64,000 nucleotides of DNA from Eucommia ulmoides (GCA_016647705.1 CM028334.1:1054001-1118000), one strand, 5' to 3'; positions 1 to 12,403 are shown, counted from the first letter of the stretch. A program made the numbers and translations. Notes: generated from the letters alone by a model not told the origin.

Positions 1-637
1 TCCCATTTGTCTGATGCTCAGTTTGCTTGTCTAGTAATATCATAAGAAACATTGAGTTAGCAATAAAGCCAAGTTTCCACAGGTGCATTGATTAGAAGAT
101 GGTATTATTTGATACTTACCAGCAATTCTTCATGTCACCAATCGGTGCACAATGATTGTCGAGCATTGACTCTTCTCTTTTGGTGATCTGATTGTTTATT
201 TTATTTTTTTGTTAGCGTGGCATAGTTTCCTATCATTGTCTGGTTGAACAGAAGTATTTATTCTCATTTAATCCCGAGCAGAGATGTTTTTCCAATGTTG
301 TATCACAAAAATACACGTCCATAAGATATTTTATCTTTAAATAATTAGTTGCATATCTTCCATAAAAAATCCTTCGTGGTGCTTTCAATGTTTTTCACCC
401 AATAAAAGAGAAAAATGGAGAATAGGGGAGGAACAGTAAATGAAGAAAGTAATAAGGAGAAAATGTAGAAGTTCAATATGCTCGTTACGTCTTATTGAAG
501 GGTAACCACGTAAGCATACTTCAAGAATTTGTCTTGGACATATAAGAGACTTTCTCAGCTTAATCGCATCAACTTGCGGTATTGAGTTCTTTTGTCTACA
601 TTGTTTTCTTAATTTGCCCCCCTTATTTGAATTGCAG
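1..637 (+). other. Upstream intron sequence of MMS19
   Basis: AT-rich sequence with no exon that I could recognise. It ends in a pyrimidine tract and an AG acceptor at 636-637, directly before the first visible MMS19 exon, so most of it is probably intron. The 5' half of the gene must lie before the window. Confidence 0.6.
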
Positions 638-3600
638 TGAAGGGTTTGCAGATCTTGGCTACATTTCCTGAAAGCTTCTTATCAATGCCGAAACCCATTT
701 TTGAGAAGATTCTTATGAATCTTATGTCAATCATTTCTTCATTCTTCAACAAGACAATGATATGGAAATTGGTTTTGAAGGCAGTAGTTGAAATTGGCTC
801 TTTTATTAATAAATTCCATCAGTCTGAGAAGGCAAAAAGCTTTGAGAGTATTGTTGTGGAAAAGATTGTTTCGCTGATGTCTTGTGATGATTCTACTTTG
901 CCCTCATCACAAAAAGTACAAGCAATATCTGAGATAGGAATGACCGGGCTGAACTTCATGCTGAGAATTATTAATGGCTTGAACAAGGCTATATCTTCAA
1001 ATTTATCTGAGGTTTATGTATGTCTGATGCTTAGATTGCCTTTATAGTATCTTGGAATTTTATTGCTATTGTTAGGACACCATGTGAGGTCCTAAAGAAG
1101 TGGATCTTGTGTTTTTGGCACAATCCTTTATTGTCACTGATTCATGAGTATGCAGTTTTAATGTTGTGACTTGTGACATTTAAAATCAGTAACTATGAAA
1201 CTAAAAATACACGTAACATGGTTGTTTACCTATTTAAATGTTTGTTTAGGTTGCAGTTATATTTAGTTCATTCCTTCTCGGTGTTATCTAGGAGGTTGCT
1301 ATTTTTTTTCTGTTTTAATGAGATTTAACATTGGATTCTGTTGTAGGTCCATGGCAATTTAAAGACAGTTGACATCACGGTTCAGCTTTTGGAGTGTTAC
1401 TCTCGTAAGTTGCTTCCCTGGTACGTGATAAAATCCCGGAATCTTATGATTTTTTTATTATTCTTTTCCATACTTCGCTTCATTTCTTTTCTAATGAGCA
1501 AGACATAATCCTTTTCTGGCGGTACTAAGTTTCCAATGCTATTATAATTTATAAAATGTGTATTCTGTAATAAAATGTAAATGTTCTGTATTTTGTAATA
1601 TGATGCCTGAAATAAACTGTTAAGGTTAATTGTTGTCCAAATGATGTTTCTTGGATGATGGTTATTATATATACAGAGACACTTTTCTTTGTGAGACATG
1701 TGGTTTTCCCCTTCAGTATAAGGGGAAAAAGGATCCACCTTACCCTTTTTCTTTCAGCCACTGGTGCCTTGAATTAAGAATTCCTTATCGGCTTGAGCCT
1801 CTTGTTACATATATTGGTAGATTGAGGAACATATTAACCTTTTCTTTTTGTTTGCATTTTTTCTGTTATCCTGTATTCTTGTTTCCAGTGTGATGCAGTG
1901 TTGGTTTATGATAGTTTTTGTAGGGCAACCTTTTTCTAGTTGATCCAGTGACCTTCTGTTGATCTGAAACACTTATTTGCATGACCCTAGGTTTGATGCT
2001 ATTGGAGGTTCCAGTGAAGTTCCACTGCATTTTGCAGTCAATATTTGGGAACAAGTAGAAACTATCACGTCTTTCAGTGCTGAAAAAGTAAGATGGCAGT
2101 TATATTCATTAATTTATTCTAGTGCAGTTGCAGATTTGATAGTCTTGAAGAAAGATCATTTCTTTTAATTGTTGAACTACATTTCTTCATTATGATTTAT
2201 GACCAATTGACTAATGACCATCCATTTGTTTGTGATCAGGATCTTCTTGGTGCAACAATGACAGCAATGAAGCACTCGGTTGCAAGCTGTTCACAGGAAC
2301 ATCAGAGCACAATTGTTCATAAAGCTTTCAGCATATTTTTGTCAAGCAACTCTTTCCATTTGGAGGAGTCTATCTCTGGCACCGCTATGGTCAAAATGGA
2401 AGGGTTGCAGCTCACCTCTGAAAATGGCTATTCGTGCAGAGATAAATGCATTACATCGCTATTTGCTTCAGTTATTATTGCACTTCATCCTGAAACACAT
2501 ATCCCAAATGTAAAGGAAGTATTGCATTTATTCATGACGAGTTTCCTAGGCGGTCATGTCCCCGCAGCCCAGGCATTGGCTTGTCTGGTCAACAAACTGC
2601 CACTAAGAATCAATGGAGCAGATATTTCGAACAATTTGAGCTTAGAAGAAGCAATAGATATAATATTTAACAATAATATTTGTATAGGCAATGGAAGTGA
2701 TATGGGTGTTACAAGTTTGAGGGTCGGTGGTATGAACAAGTCGTTGCAAGGCGATGTCATTGTTGGATTAGCATGGATAGGAAAAGGTTTACTTATGCGA
2801 GGTCATGAAAAGGTTAAAGATATAGCCATGCTTCTTTTGAGTTGCTTACTATCCGATCATAATATTGGGGCCTCATCATCGAGGCAGGAGCAGTTGAAAG
2901 ACAGTAAGGAGCAGGAATGGGTCTGTCTGATGAAATCTGCAGCGGATGCATTTCATATTCTTATGAGTGATTCTGAAGATTGTCTGAACAGAAGATTTCA
3001 TGCAACCATACGTCCACTCTACAAGCAACGATTCTTTAGTATCATGATGCCCATTCTACTATCTTCGGTAGTGAAAACTGATTCATCAGTTACAAGGTAC
3101 ATATTATGATACTAATGTTGCTTGAAAAGTCAGGCTGCTTTTGCATTAGTTTATATGCTTGAAACTAATATTATGTAAAACTACCGAGTCCAAATTAAAC
3201 TATACACAATCCAGAAATAAAGTTCCCAGAGGCTAAAGATAAGATAAAAAATAGTTCCTGTAAGTTTTATATTTCTGAATAGCTATCAGTTTTTCTAGTA
3301 TAACATGGGTTGAATTGACATAGATCTTTCTTAATGGCATATGTTTATCTGAAGCTTGAGAGGTTGATAATCATGGTCAACTCCCAATTCTGTCAGTTCA
3401 TATTGATGTGTTTAAAACATGTTTAACTTAACTTGGATTAAGCTAATTTAGAAAGCATATTACCTGTTTGAATCCATGATTATGGATTTTATATATATTT
3501 TTAATTGCTGCTGCAATATCAGATCCATGCTGCATCGGGCTATCTCACATGTCATTTCGAATACTCCATTAAGTGCTATTTTGGGTGAAGCCAATAAGGT

Positions 3601-4914
3601 AAATACTAGAAATTCAGAATATCTGATTAGATTCTCTCTCTTTTTTTAACCATTGTCTATAGCTCTAATTTACATTTCTATCTTTTGCAGCTCATCCCCA
3701 TAATAGTAGATGGATTGTCTGTGTTGAGTGAGGATACTATGAATAAAGATGTAATCTACAATGTTCTGCTAGTCTTGTCCCAAATAGTGATAGATAAAAA
3801 TGGTAAGTCTGTATCTTTATGTTAAGAGTTTGTTTTTTCTCTACCGTTTTTTCCATCTGTATGTAGATCTGTTGCTTCCTTTACGAGGTCCAAAACTACT
3901 ATCTGTATGGCAATATTTGGTCTCGTACAATACATGAGTTGGTTTGTAAGTCCATATAAAGGTTTATGCTCTAAAACCTTGCTCACTCATGTTTACTTAC
4001 AAATATTATTGCACTGGGACCATGCTCAGGACGAGATGCTGTGATCGAGAATGCACATAATATTATTGGCTGCTTGATCAGGCTGACCTCCTACCGTCAT
4101 ATGATGGTAAATTCCAAGTACTGCTTTCTGCATTTTTTTTTCATCGTTTTTACTTGAATAAACCTGCAATTCTGACTTCATGCTTTTCACCAACCATGAT
4201 AGATTCGGATGGGGCGTTCAATTACTCCTGCGCGTAGAATGAGGCTTGAATTATTATTTCTACTGTCGTTATGATCACATGGGAAAACTATAAATATTAT
4301 TTGGTAGTTGTGATTGGGTAAAATGCTAAAATAGATGCCTTTACAAGATCGAGATTCCAACAAGCTTATAAGTTAGAAGCGCAAAGCCTCAAACATGAAA
4401 TTGGAGCATGACTTTTTTTTTTTTTTGTCTGTGCGTGTGTTTGGAGGGTGTTAGTGGTGGTTATGATGGAGTCCAATTGAAAAAGAAGAGAATTTTGTTC
4501 CAATAATTCCACAATCAATCAATTAAAAGTGTATTTCTATTATAATAAAACCTCATTATATAGGCTTAAAATAACAAACAATAACGGCTACTTAGCAAAA
4601 ATAAGAATAACGGCTACTTGACAAAATAGGAATAACGGTTACTTTGACAGTTATAATTAACTTCTACGGGAAAAGAAACGCTAATGATTTTTCTTCATGT
4701 TTAAATTTTTTGTTCTAAATCGATTAAAGGGAATTGTTTCTTTCTTGTCCAGCTAATTCGAGAGACATCTATTCAATGTCTTCTTGCCATGTCTGAGCTG
4801 CCCCATTCAAGGGTCTATCCCATGAAAATGCAGGTCAGTTTTCATCAGATTTTGGAAAAAAATCTTCATGTTGTGTGTCCTTTTTCCTTCCTCTTCCTCC
4901 ATGCACACTACTTG

Positions 4915-4947
<33 letters not shown>

Positions 4948-5119
4948 TCATCCCTAGTAACTAGGTAGTTTTAAATCATTTTCAGTAACCAAAAAAGGTA
5001 TTGTTATTGATCTTTGCTTGACTGGCAAACGGCAACGCATGTATATGTTTTCGTTTTTTCTTTTATGTTTAGGCACCATTTGGCAATTCTTTTACTTAAA
5101 TTTAATTTCACAAGTAGTG

Positions 5120-5150
<31 letters not shown>

Positions 5151-5610
5151 ATTTTAAAAATAAAGTATTTTAAAAAATCAGAAAAATATGATTTTAAGTT
5201 TTTTTTTTTAAGAAAGCAAAAAATAATTGATATTTTTTTTTTGAGATGGAGATCAACGGACTAGGACCTCACCACCCACTTTTCTTATTTTTTGTTGTTG
5301 CTTTTAAGTAAAAATATATATTTTTGGCTATATTAACCTTTTTAATTATTTATTTGAAAAATAACTTAAAAAACGCATAACCAGACGGTGCCTTAATTTG
5401 TCATATTTTCTTGTTTAGGTACAACAAGCTATATCGAAGGCTTTAGATGATCCAAAGAGGGCTGTTCGTCGAGAAGCTGTCAGATGTCGCCAAGCCTGGT
5501 CAGGACATTCCATCTCTAGAGCTTCTCTCTTTATTTTTCCAATTTTCCCTTTTTGAGATAAATCTGAAACCCTTTTTCTTGGTGTGTTTTGCCCATCAAA
5601 CAGGGCCTAA
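638..5610 (+). CDS. MMS19: MMS19/MET18 nucleotide excision repair and Fe-S assembly scaffold, C-terminal half
   Basis: MMS19 is a HEAT-repeat scaffold that, with the CIA targeting complex, delivers iron-sulfur clusters to nuclear DNA enzymes. Ten exons close in phase: 638-1017, 1347-1420, 1991-2087, 2240-3096, 3523-3598, 3691-3802, 4030-4106, 4753-4833, 5419-5498 and 5604-5610, about 612 residues. The plant family is about 1130 residues, so the N-terminal half lies upstream of the window. Recognisable stretches include WKLVLKAVVEIGSF, VEKIVSLMS, AISEIGMTG, QLLECYSRKLLPW, FAVNIWEQVE and the C-terminal KRAVRREAVRCRQAW. Internal blocks are helical and leucine-rich, as expected of HEAT repeats. 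The last exon reads W-A-stop. The bases after the stop, in the same frame, resemble the usual family ending (I-x-S-R-x-L-H-F), so the stop at 5608-5610 looks like a recent loss of about ten residues. If the last intron is retained, the frame instead ends at 5556. Confidence 0.9.
4915..4937. repeat. Homopolymer run of 23 C in an MMS19 intron
   Basis: Uninterrupted C run, unusual in such AT-rich DNA. Its length may be an assembly or sequencing artefact. The same intron holds a long T run near 5121-5148. Confidence 0.85.
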
Positions 5611-6506
5611 ATTGTATCAAGAAGGCTTCATTTCCTGAAGATATGGATTTTTTCTCTCTTGATGGCTAGGTAAGTCATTATGTTTGTTGCATAGTGTCTT
5701 TTAGGCACTGTCTGGTAACGTTTTTTATTTTTATTTTTATTTTTAAGTAAAAATGATAAAAAATAAAATAAAAATAAAAATAAAATAGAGTTGTTTCCCA
5801 CTTAAAGAGGTACTTTTAAAAATGAAAAAAATTAAATTAAATTAAAAAACATGATTTTAAGGTAAAGAATGTATTTTTTTCTTCAACTTTTATTTTGAGA
5901 AAAAACGCGATGAATTACGCCGTCTCTCTAAATTTAAATTAGGATATTATGGCCTCTCTCTAAATTACGTATTATATGGAGCTAAAATTAAAATTAAGAT
6001 ATTCTCTTTATGTTATTAGATATACTCTTTGATTTTGTCGTTGCTTTTAAATAAAAGTACATTAAGGACAATCTAACTAGACGATCTTAATATTATGTGG
6101 GTTTTTTTCTTGGTAATTTTGCTTTGAATAAAAAGGAAGGAGTGCAATGATTGATTTGGACTTTGGAGTGGTGTTTATTATGATTTAATCCGTGCTTATT
6201 TTGATAGGTGATCATGTGCATCAATTGGATTCTTTGAGGATGTAGGCCTAAATGATTCTATTTGTATATATATTGATGTGAATTAAAATTTATGTGGCTA
6301 TTTTGTCATTTATATTTCCCACTGTACATTTTTGTCAATTTTCCCCCCTTTCTTGAATGCAAGAGCTATAGTATGCATACAGCGTTTCATTAGCATTCAG
6401 GAGAGTCCAATTGGCAAGAGATAGTATTCTGTTTTCTTATCAATTAGGATTTAATTATCTTGAAAAGCATTTCAGGAGCAATATTTTGAATGTATCAGGT
6501 CAATAT
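5611..6506 (+). other. MMS19 3' untranslated region and spacer
   Basis: A good donor-like site (GCTAG/GTAAGT) at 5670 just after the stop suggests a further intron in the 3' untranslated region. AT-rich text near 6240-6290 could hold the poly(A) signal. I see no other gene here. Confidence 0.4.
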
Positions 6507-6739
6507 TAGGGATGGTCATGGGTCGGGCCGGATTTTGACTAGGGTATTACACAAAAATGTTAGGCCCTAACTCGGCCCGGTCCTATGATCGGGCCCAAGC
6601 CCGACCCTACAAAAAAAAATTAAGCCCACTAAATACTAAAATTATAAAATGACCATTCAACTCTCTCTCAATGAAGATGAATGAAATTAGGGTTTGTTAA
6701 ATTATCTAGTTGAAATTGAAAATTACAAAATGGCCCTTC

Positions 6740-6792
<53 letters not shown>

Positions 6793-7014
6793 AAATATGT
6801 TTTTTATATTTTAAAAAAGTTCAGGCCGGGCTGGGCCGGGCTAGTCCTAAACAAAAATGATTAAACCCTAGCCCTAGCCCCGCCCTAAAAATGAATGGGC
6901 CTTAGTTTTTAGGTCCTAGTTCGGCCCATGGGCTTAAACACCAAGCCCAAGTCTTAAAAAAATAGGACCGGGTTGGGCGGGCCGATCAGGCCTCCGGGCC
7001 CATGACCATCCCTA
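6507..7014. mobile_element. hAT-type MITE, GC-rich ends, 8-bp target duplication
   Basis: The element starts TAGGGATGGTCATGGG and ends with the reverse complement (CCCATGACCATCCCTA). It is flanked on both sides by the 8-bp direct repeat GTCAATAT (6499-6506 and 7015-7022), the hallmark of hAT transposition. The arms are rich in GGGCC/CCGGG words and the middle holds a (CT)n(TA)n microsatellite. There is no coding capacity. A sister copy in opposite orientation lies at 19358-19902. Confidence 0.9.
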
Positions 7015-7229
7015 GTCAATATGGAGAAGTATATTTTTAAGATTGTTTGGAGAGGTGATTAGTTGAGATTCATGTAAGTTTGTCTGAACACATCTTATCG
7101 TATATCTAATTGAAAATATACCAAATTTTAGGAGTAATTGACTAAGGACTCATTTGGTTCTCTAAATGTGAGAGAGTGAGTCATTGGCAAAGCTATAGCT
7201 AACATGAATATCAATTAAACGGAAACGGC

Positions 7230-7684
7230 AGACTTCGTTTGCTTATTTCTTGATTCTTGTTCTTACTCTCAAAATGTTAGGATCGATATGCAAAAATGTG
7301 TTTGGTAAATTTGTTTCTGTTCCTAAAATTTTAGAAGTAATTTGAGATTTTTCTGAATTTTTTAAGAATATGAGAAACAAAAAAATATTAATTCTTATTC
7401 ATTCCCAAGAACCATTCCCATTATCATCCCATTGGCCATCTTTATCACGCTGGTCATCATACATTTAAAGAAAAGGAAAAAAAAAAACAAATGTTGCAAA
7501 CAAACATAAAAACAAATGTTGTATTTCTACTCATAAATTGAAAATAAAAAATAAAAAATTAGAATAATGGTTGTCATCAAACATGTTTTTATTTTTAAAA
7601 TAGTTCAGAACGAATATAGAATTTCCTCATTTCATTCCAGTTTATTGAAAGTTAAAACAGAAAAACTAACCAAACGCCACCTAA
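7230..7684. mobile_element. MITE, family B (TTTGGTTAGTGTTTCTG type ends)
   Basis: The sequence shares long stretches with 23829-24300, including AAAATTTTAGAA, GAATAAGAATCAATA-like arms and a terminal ACCAAACGCCACC. It folds back on itself: arms with 'oldest' consensus words at both ends and a C-rich centre. Short relatives lie at 42789-43021 and 61670-61785. The left boundary is approximate. Confidence 0.65.
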
Positions 7685-7876
7685 CAGTTGAAACAGAAGT
7701 TCTTAAAACACAAAGCGATAAGAGAACTTGAAGAGTACATATACAGTCTTTTCTTGGTTCAACATGCATAAAACCCTATTAGTAGGATAATTATATAATA
7801 GCATCAGAAGCTCCACTTGGAGTTTCAAAATATGACACTTTCACCCCCCAAATGTTTTGCATATTGCAGCAATCCA

Positions 7877-10562
7877 TCAGAAAAATCTAGATTGAACACC
7901 GCCGCTGCCACCGGCTGCCTCGCCAACTTCATTGTCTACTTCTCCACGCCCTGAATCTGAATTACTCATAGAATGATCCTACAAAAAACCGTCCCAATTT
8001 ATTGCTAATTAAACACTTCAAAATTAAGACAAATTTACATGAAAAAATCCAAAAGTAAAAGAATAATGGGGTTCTTACCGTATATTTCACTATTTTTTGT
8101 TTTTAAATTTTTTTATCTCCTATTTATAAATACTTTATTTTTTAGTCCTCAATGATATTTGGGTTAACGTTGAGGTTTTTGCACTTTGTACCCTTTAAGT
8201 TTTGGAAAAATCTCACTTTAGTCCTTATACTTTCAATTTTAACATATTGAATCCTGAAGTATCTAAATCGTATTAAATTAGTTCAAATCGATAACTCTGT
8301 TATTTTTTATAATGGAAATAGACATGGATTCATCCACGTGGGTGAATTTCGTCATAAAAAAAATAACGGAAGGACTAACGAAGGACTAACTTGACACAAT
8401 TTTGATACTTCAGGATTTAATGCGTTACATACATATTTAATAGTTTAATTATATGGTAATCATTACCTCATCGATTGAAGGAACCATGTAAGCCAAATAT
8501 TTATCCGGCCTACCAGAAGCCGAGTCCGTTGCCACACAACTTTTCACGATTGCCTATGTTTAAGCACAAAGATTTACATTAAATCAACAACGGATCTAAA
8601 ATATTTTTTTAAGATGTTTATTATATATTTATACTAATCACAGGTGGCTCATGTAAAATTTTAATGGTTTTAATTTAAAATTTTATAAAAATATATCGAT
8701 AAAAATGAAAAATTTCAAAACTTGAGGGGGCGCTTTAGTCCCCCCTTGGCCGAATGTGGCTCCGCCACTGTATCAAACCAAACTTTGCTCAGTGTTCAAA
8801 CCAAACTTTGCTCAGTGTAATAAGCAATGTATGAAGTTTTTTATATTTTTAAGAGCAATGAATTTACCTTTGATTCAAGAGCTTCACGCTTGGATTTTTC
8901 CAGCTTACTGTAAATTTCTGAATCAACAGTAGGAGAACTATCGAAAGATGCAATGATGAACTTATCATTGCACCTACACAAGCATTTTCAAGAAATTAGA
9001 TATAATTTTTTCTTAATTAGAAAAAAAAAAATGCGACATCAATGTGAGTGAGAATTTTTAAAAATCTATTTTTAGCAATAGAAGTTCAGGCTCCATGGTA
9101 CCTCTCAAAATCGGGCAATAGAGGCATAATTTCAACAGGCTTTAGATTCTTATTGGTTGCGTGAACAGGCGGTAACTTACATGCCTCAAATGAAGCCTCG
9201 ATTTCCTTGCTTTTTCTTTTCCTGGGGAAAAAATTAATTAGTGGCACGTTTGGTAGGCGGAAATAAATTAAATTCTAATGGAATGAAATCGATTTTTGAA
9301 TGGTCGATAAAAAAAAAAAATCACGAACCTAATGGTAATGTGGCGGCCTCCAATTTGATCTTCCAGTGCTTTCACATTTTTTCTGGCCAGAGACTGTGAA
9401 TGACAATTTTATCATGATTTGACCTAGCTCTCAACATGATTATATATATATATAAACACAAGCTATAATATGACACAGTAGTCAAATTTTATTACCTGTT
9501 CGGATGATTCATCATGAAGAGAAGTATACTGTGTTTTGACAAGCCAAGAAATGCCTTCATCGCTAGGCCGTTCCTTCTTTTTTAAGCCATCTTTTTGTAT
9601 TGGGACAACAGGATCATCGTCGTCGTCATCACGCAACAACTCCTCATCTTCTGGATCGAGTTGGATCTTTTGACCCTTCGGAGGACTTAAATCATAGGCG
9701 TGAAATTAAAAAAATGAACCTTTTTCTTTTTCAAAATGCATTAAATAGTGACATTAGTATATAATTTGAACTTCTAATGAAGGTGTGGTTCGGATTTTTT
9801 ATTTTTTAATTTTTAAATAAAAACAATCTTGAACATTTAAGGTTTATCAAATAATTTCATTCAATTCAATGTTTCAATTTCATTGAATAACCAAACAGGA
9901 AAAAGGAAATAGAGATAATACTTGTAAACACTGAGATCAAGTAGATCGAGTGGTATCCCGAGATCTGGCTCAACGTATAGTTCAGGCTTGTGCATTTTCT
10001 CCAGCAATGTGAATTTATATTTCGTAAATCTGGCAAAATAAATAAAAATTAAATAAAAAAAATAAAACACGAGCTAGAATGAGAAAGCCGCACCTATCTT
10101 TGTCTCTTTTTATGGACAAATACTTAAGCACAGCTGATGGATCTGGTAATTCATTCCTGAATTTTCTGAAACGGGGAAAAAAATATAAAACAAATATTCA
10201 GTTTAAGGAAAGATGATATATTGGAAATGTATTAAAACGCCGACAACTAAGCAACCCAGAAAGGGAAATCAAGAGGAACAAAAAATTCCTAAATTGTACA
10301 AAAATCAAAATTTCCTTCAAAAGTCAAAAAACATCGATATGATATAAATTTGAATAATTCAAGCTATAATAAATTCAACTAAACAAGTACTTTTATAGAT
10401 CTAAGGTTGAGGGAGGAACATATAAAAAACCAATCAAGGAATTATAAGTATTTTGCTACTGATAGGCAAAATTAGACTAATTAAAACTCGTTTTAGTAAG
10501 ATAATGAGAACATGCATGAGAATGACATTGATAAAAATGCATGCGTATGCCTTAATCAGTTA

Positions 10563-10603
<41 letters not shown>

Positions 10604-10634
10604 TAAATAAATACACACACACACACACATGCAT

Positions 10635-10666
<32 letters not shown>

Positions 10667-10723
10667 TAAGATTTAAAAGAAGAAGAAGAAGAAGAAGACT
10701 GACCTGAAAGGGAAGTTATCCAT
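7877..10723 (-). CDS. Core-only PAF1 / ELF7-like protein, 289 residues
   Basis: PAF1 (ELF7 in Arabidopsis) is a subunit of the PAF1 complex, which travels with RNA polymerase II and promotes histone marks and FLC-type gene expression. Nine exons join in phase: 10704-10723, 10094-10165, 9922-10029, 9496-9685, 9329-9393, 9102-9221, 8868-8973, 8467-8553 and 7877-7978 (870 bases with stop). Diagnostic text: FRNELPDPSA, SIKRDKDRFTKYKF, EPDLGIPLDLLDLSVYNPPK, PEDEELLRDDDDDDDP, ERPSDEGISWLVKTQY, IEASFEACKLPPVHATNKN, EIMPLLPDF, EIYSKLEKSKREALES, LAYMVPS. ELF7 is about 590 residues. This protein starts directly at the conserved core (MDNFPFRKFRNEL) without the proline-rich N-terminus, and after LAYMVPS it jumps to a short acidic, glycine-rich tail. 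The core includes the segment that binds CTR9 in other eukaryotes. The start was chosen because it is the first in-frame ATG of the exon that splices in phase. It may be a truncated paralogue or a fragment with residual function; expression is unknown. Confidence 0.85.
8095..8450. mobile_element. Foldback MITE in the last intron of the PAF1-like gene
   Basis: The arms around 8222-8280 and 8375-8430 are roughly inverted copies (text such as ATTGAATCCTGAAGTATC against GATACTTCAGGATTTAAT). A relative lies at 38195-38460. There is no coding content and the ends are approximate. Confidence 0.5.
10564..10700. repeat. Compound microsatellite in intron 1 of the PAF1-like gene
   Basis: Successive runs of (TA)n, (CA)n, (CATA)n and (GAA)n lie directly next to the donor of the first coding exon. 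They create short spurious open frames. Confidence 0.9.
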
Positions 10724-12130
10724 GGCCTTTGTAACCGACAAAGATCGACCTTTGCCACCGACACCACCGAGGATATGTGTGTGAACTGTGAGAAAAGGCG
10801 GAGCCTCCCGGGCTGATTTTCATTGGAGTTTTCCTTACTAGGCAAATCATTTATACCCATTTTTTGACAATTTTAACCTCTCCTGTTTGACAGATGTCAT
10901 TCATGCCTCGTGAGGATCGAAAAGCCGGATTTCGCAAATCTCAAATATGTGTGTGTGTGTGTGTTAAAACTCTTCTATCTAATTAATTTGTCATTTTAAC
11001 AATTTAGGGTTTACCTATCTGGCTATCCGTTTCGCACCGGCAGGATCAAGACCTTACAAAGTGATGAACCATTCATATTTTTCATCATTTTGACAAGGCG
11101 AGTGGCCGATAAATAACTTTAAATAACTTACATTTCTAAGAAAATCAAACCTCAACAATGAACGCCACTTCTTGAATCTTCCATTAGGATCACGATTGAA
11201 CTTAGGCAGCATTTGGTTGCATGGAATTCAAGCCTAGGAATTGAAATTGGAGACAGACGCATGCAATTTTTTTTCTCCAGATTTTTACATTCGTTCATTA
11301 GTATTCCAATTCCCATGAAACCAAACACTACCTTAGTAAAAATCCCATGTATTAACTAAAAAGAAGTCAAAAAAGGGAGTGGAAGAGGGGAGGGGATTCT
11401 CAAACGCGGAAAAGGATCCAATGACTTCGAAATAATTGAACGAGGAGCCATATGAGGTGAAAATTCTGTAGAGTGACAGCAAGGGTGACTTATCTGTCAA
11501 TTTTTCCACTATCACCCCCAAAAAATCAAATTCTGCCTTACCTAAAGTTGTCACTTGCCAGAGTCTGATTAACCTCTAGATTTGAAATCACTGCTTATAT
11601 ACCCGGTATTGGCCATAATTCACAAAAACATTTTGTAGTTTTAGTAAGAGGGACATCAAAGTAATGTGATAAGTGAAGGCTATTTGCATAGTGTAAACAA
11701 GCTCAAAAAGCTTAAATGGAACATCTAGGCCTCTTTTACATATGATTTTTCTAACTCTTTCAACATCAAAATATATGTCATCTGAAGAAGGCAAAGGATG
11801 GAATACAGTATCTAATATAAGCAACAATTTGTGGAAATTGAAACACAGAAAGTAGGAATTACAAGATAGAATTCATAAAAAAAAAAACAGAAAAAAATTT
11901 GAAATCCAGTAGATTGTGTTCCAATGAAACTCAATGAACATACATTTTGTTAATGATGGCGCAGGTTTGTTAATCGGTTCAACAAAGGCATGATAACCAT
12001 ACGTATACCTAACAATCAATTTGCTAATTCAAATCATGAAATCAGGAAATTCTCTATTAAAAGCAGAAACTAACCTAAGAACGATTGAAAAACAAAAGAG
12101 AGTAGAAAATTAGCGTCAGGAGTACTCACT
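10724..12130. other. Upstream region of the PAF1-like gene, no certain gene
   Basis: It holds the likely 5' leader of the PAF1-like gene (10724-10870), a (GT)n run near 10951, and a short MITE of family G at about 11205-11336 (starts near GCAGCATTTGGTTGCA, ends CCAAACACTACCTT). Open frames on the minus strand at 11333-11827 have no recognisable similarity. Confidence 0.5.
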
Positions 12131-12403
12131 TCAATTTGCCTGAACCAATTGCACGTTCGTGTCCTCTTCTTCATCATGGATGATAAAATTAGGGCGTATT
12201 TTTCGTACGCTCTCATTGCATGCGCACAAGTGTGTAACGGCGGCGGAGATGGAAGTTCCGATGACAGGCGCGGCGGAGGAACTGAAGAACATCGCGACTG
12301 CAATTAGCGATGATGGTAATGGGAGTACGCGAACACCGATTTTTGCAATGGCGGCCATGGCATGGATGAATTTAGACAAATTTGTGGTGTAATATCGTTC
12401 CAT
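12131..12403 (-). CDS. Unassigned short open frame in a CpG-rich block
   Basis: A 90-codon minus-strand frame whose middle begins MAAIAKIGVRVLPLPSS and could look like a short organelle-targeting leader. A strong donor-like site (GAA/GTGAGT) at about 12125-12130 suggests that this block could be a first exon of a minus-strand transcript. Other frames are also open on both strands because the block is GC-rich, so the coding frame is uncertain. I do not recognise the protein. It may be only a promoter or leader region. Confidence 0.2.
   Translation of the reverse strand: MERYYTTNLSKFIHAMAAIAKIGVRVLPLPSSLIAVAMFFSSSAAPVIGTSISAAVTHLCACNESVRKIRPNFIIHDEEEDTNVQLVQAN

Noticed and set aside
1-45. Similarity of the window start (TGTCTGATGCTCAG) to the text after the first MMS19 exon (TGTCTGATGCTTAG, 1020-1033), suggesting an exon duplication
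   Set aside because: The match covers about 30 bases and does not continue on either side, so chance or a short repeat is enough.
1397-2168. Open frames around the MMS19 introns on both strands
   Set aside because: They overlap introns or shadow the true exons and show no family similarity.
12159-12392. Plus-strand frame beginning MEVPMTGAAEELKNIATAIS
   Set aside because: Three frames in this GC-rich block are open on two strands. None is recognised, so I kept only one low-confidence entry.
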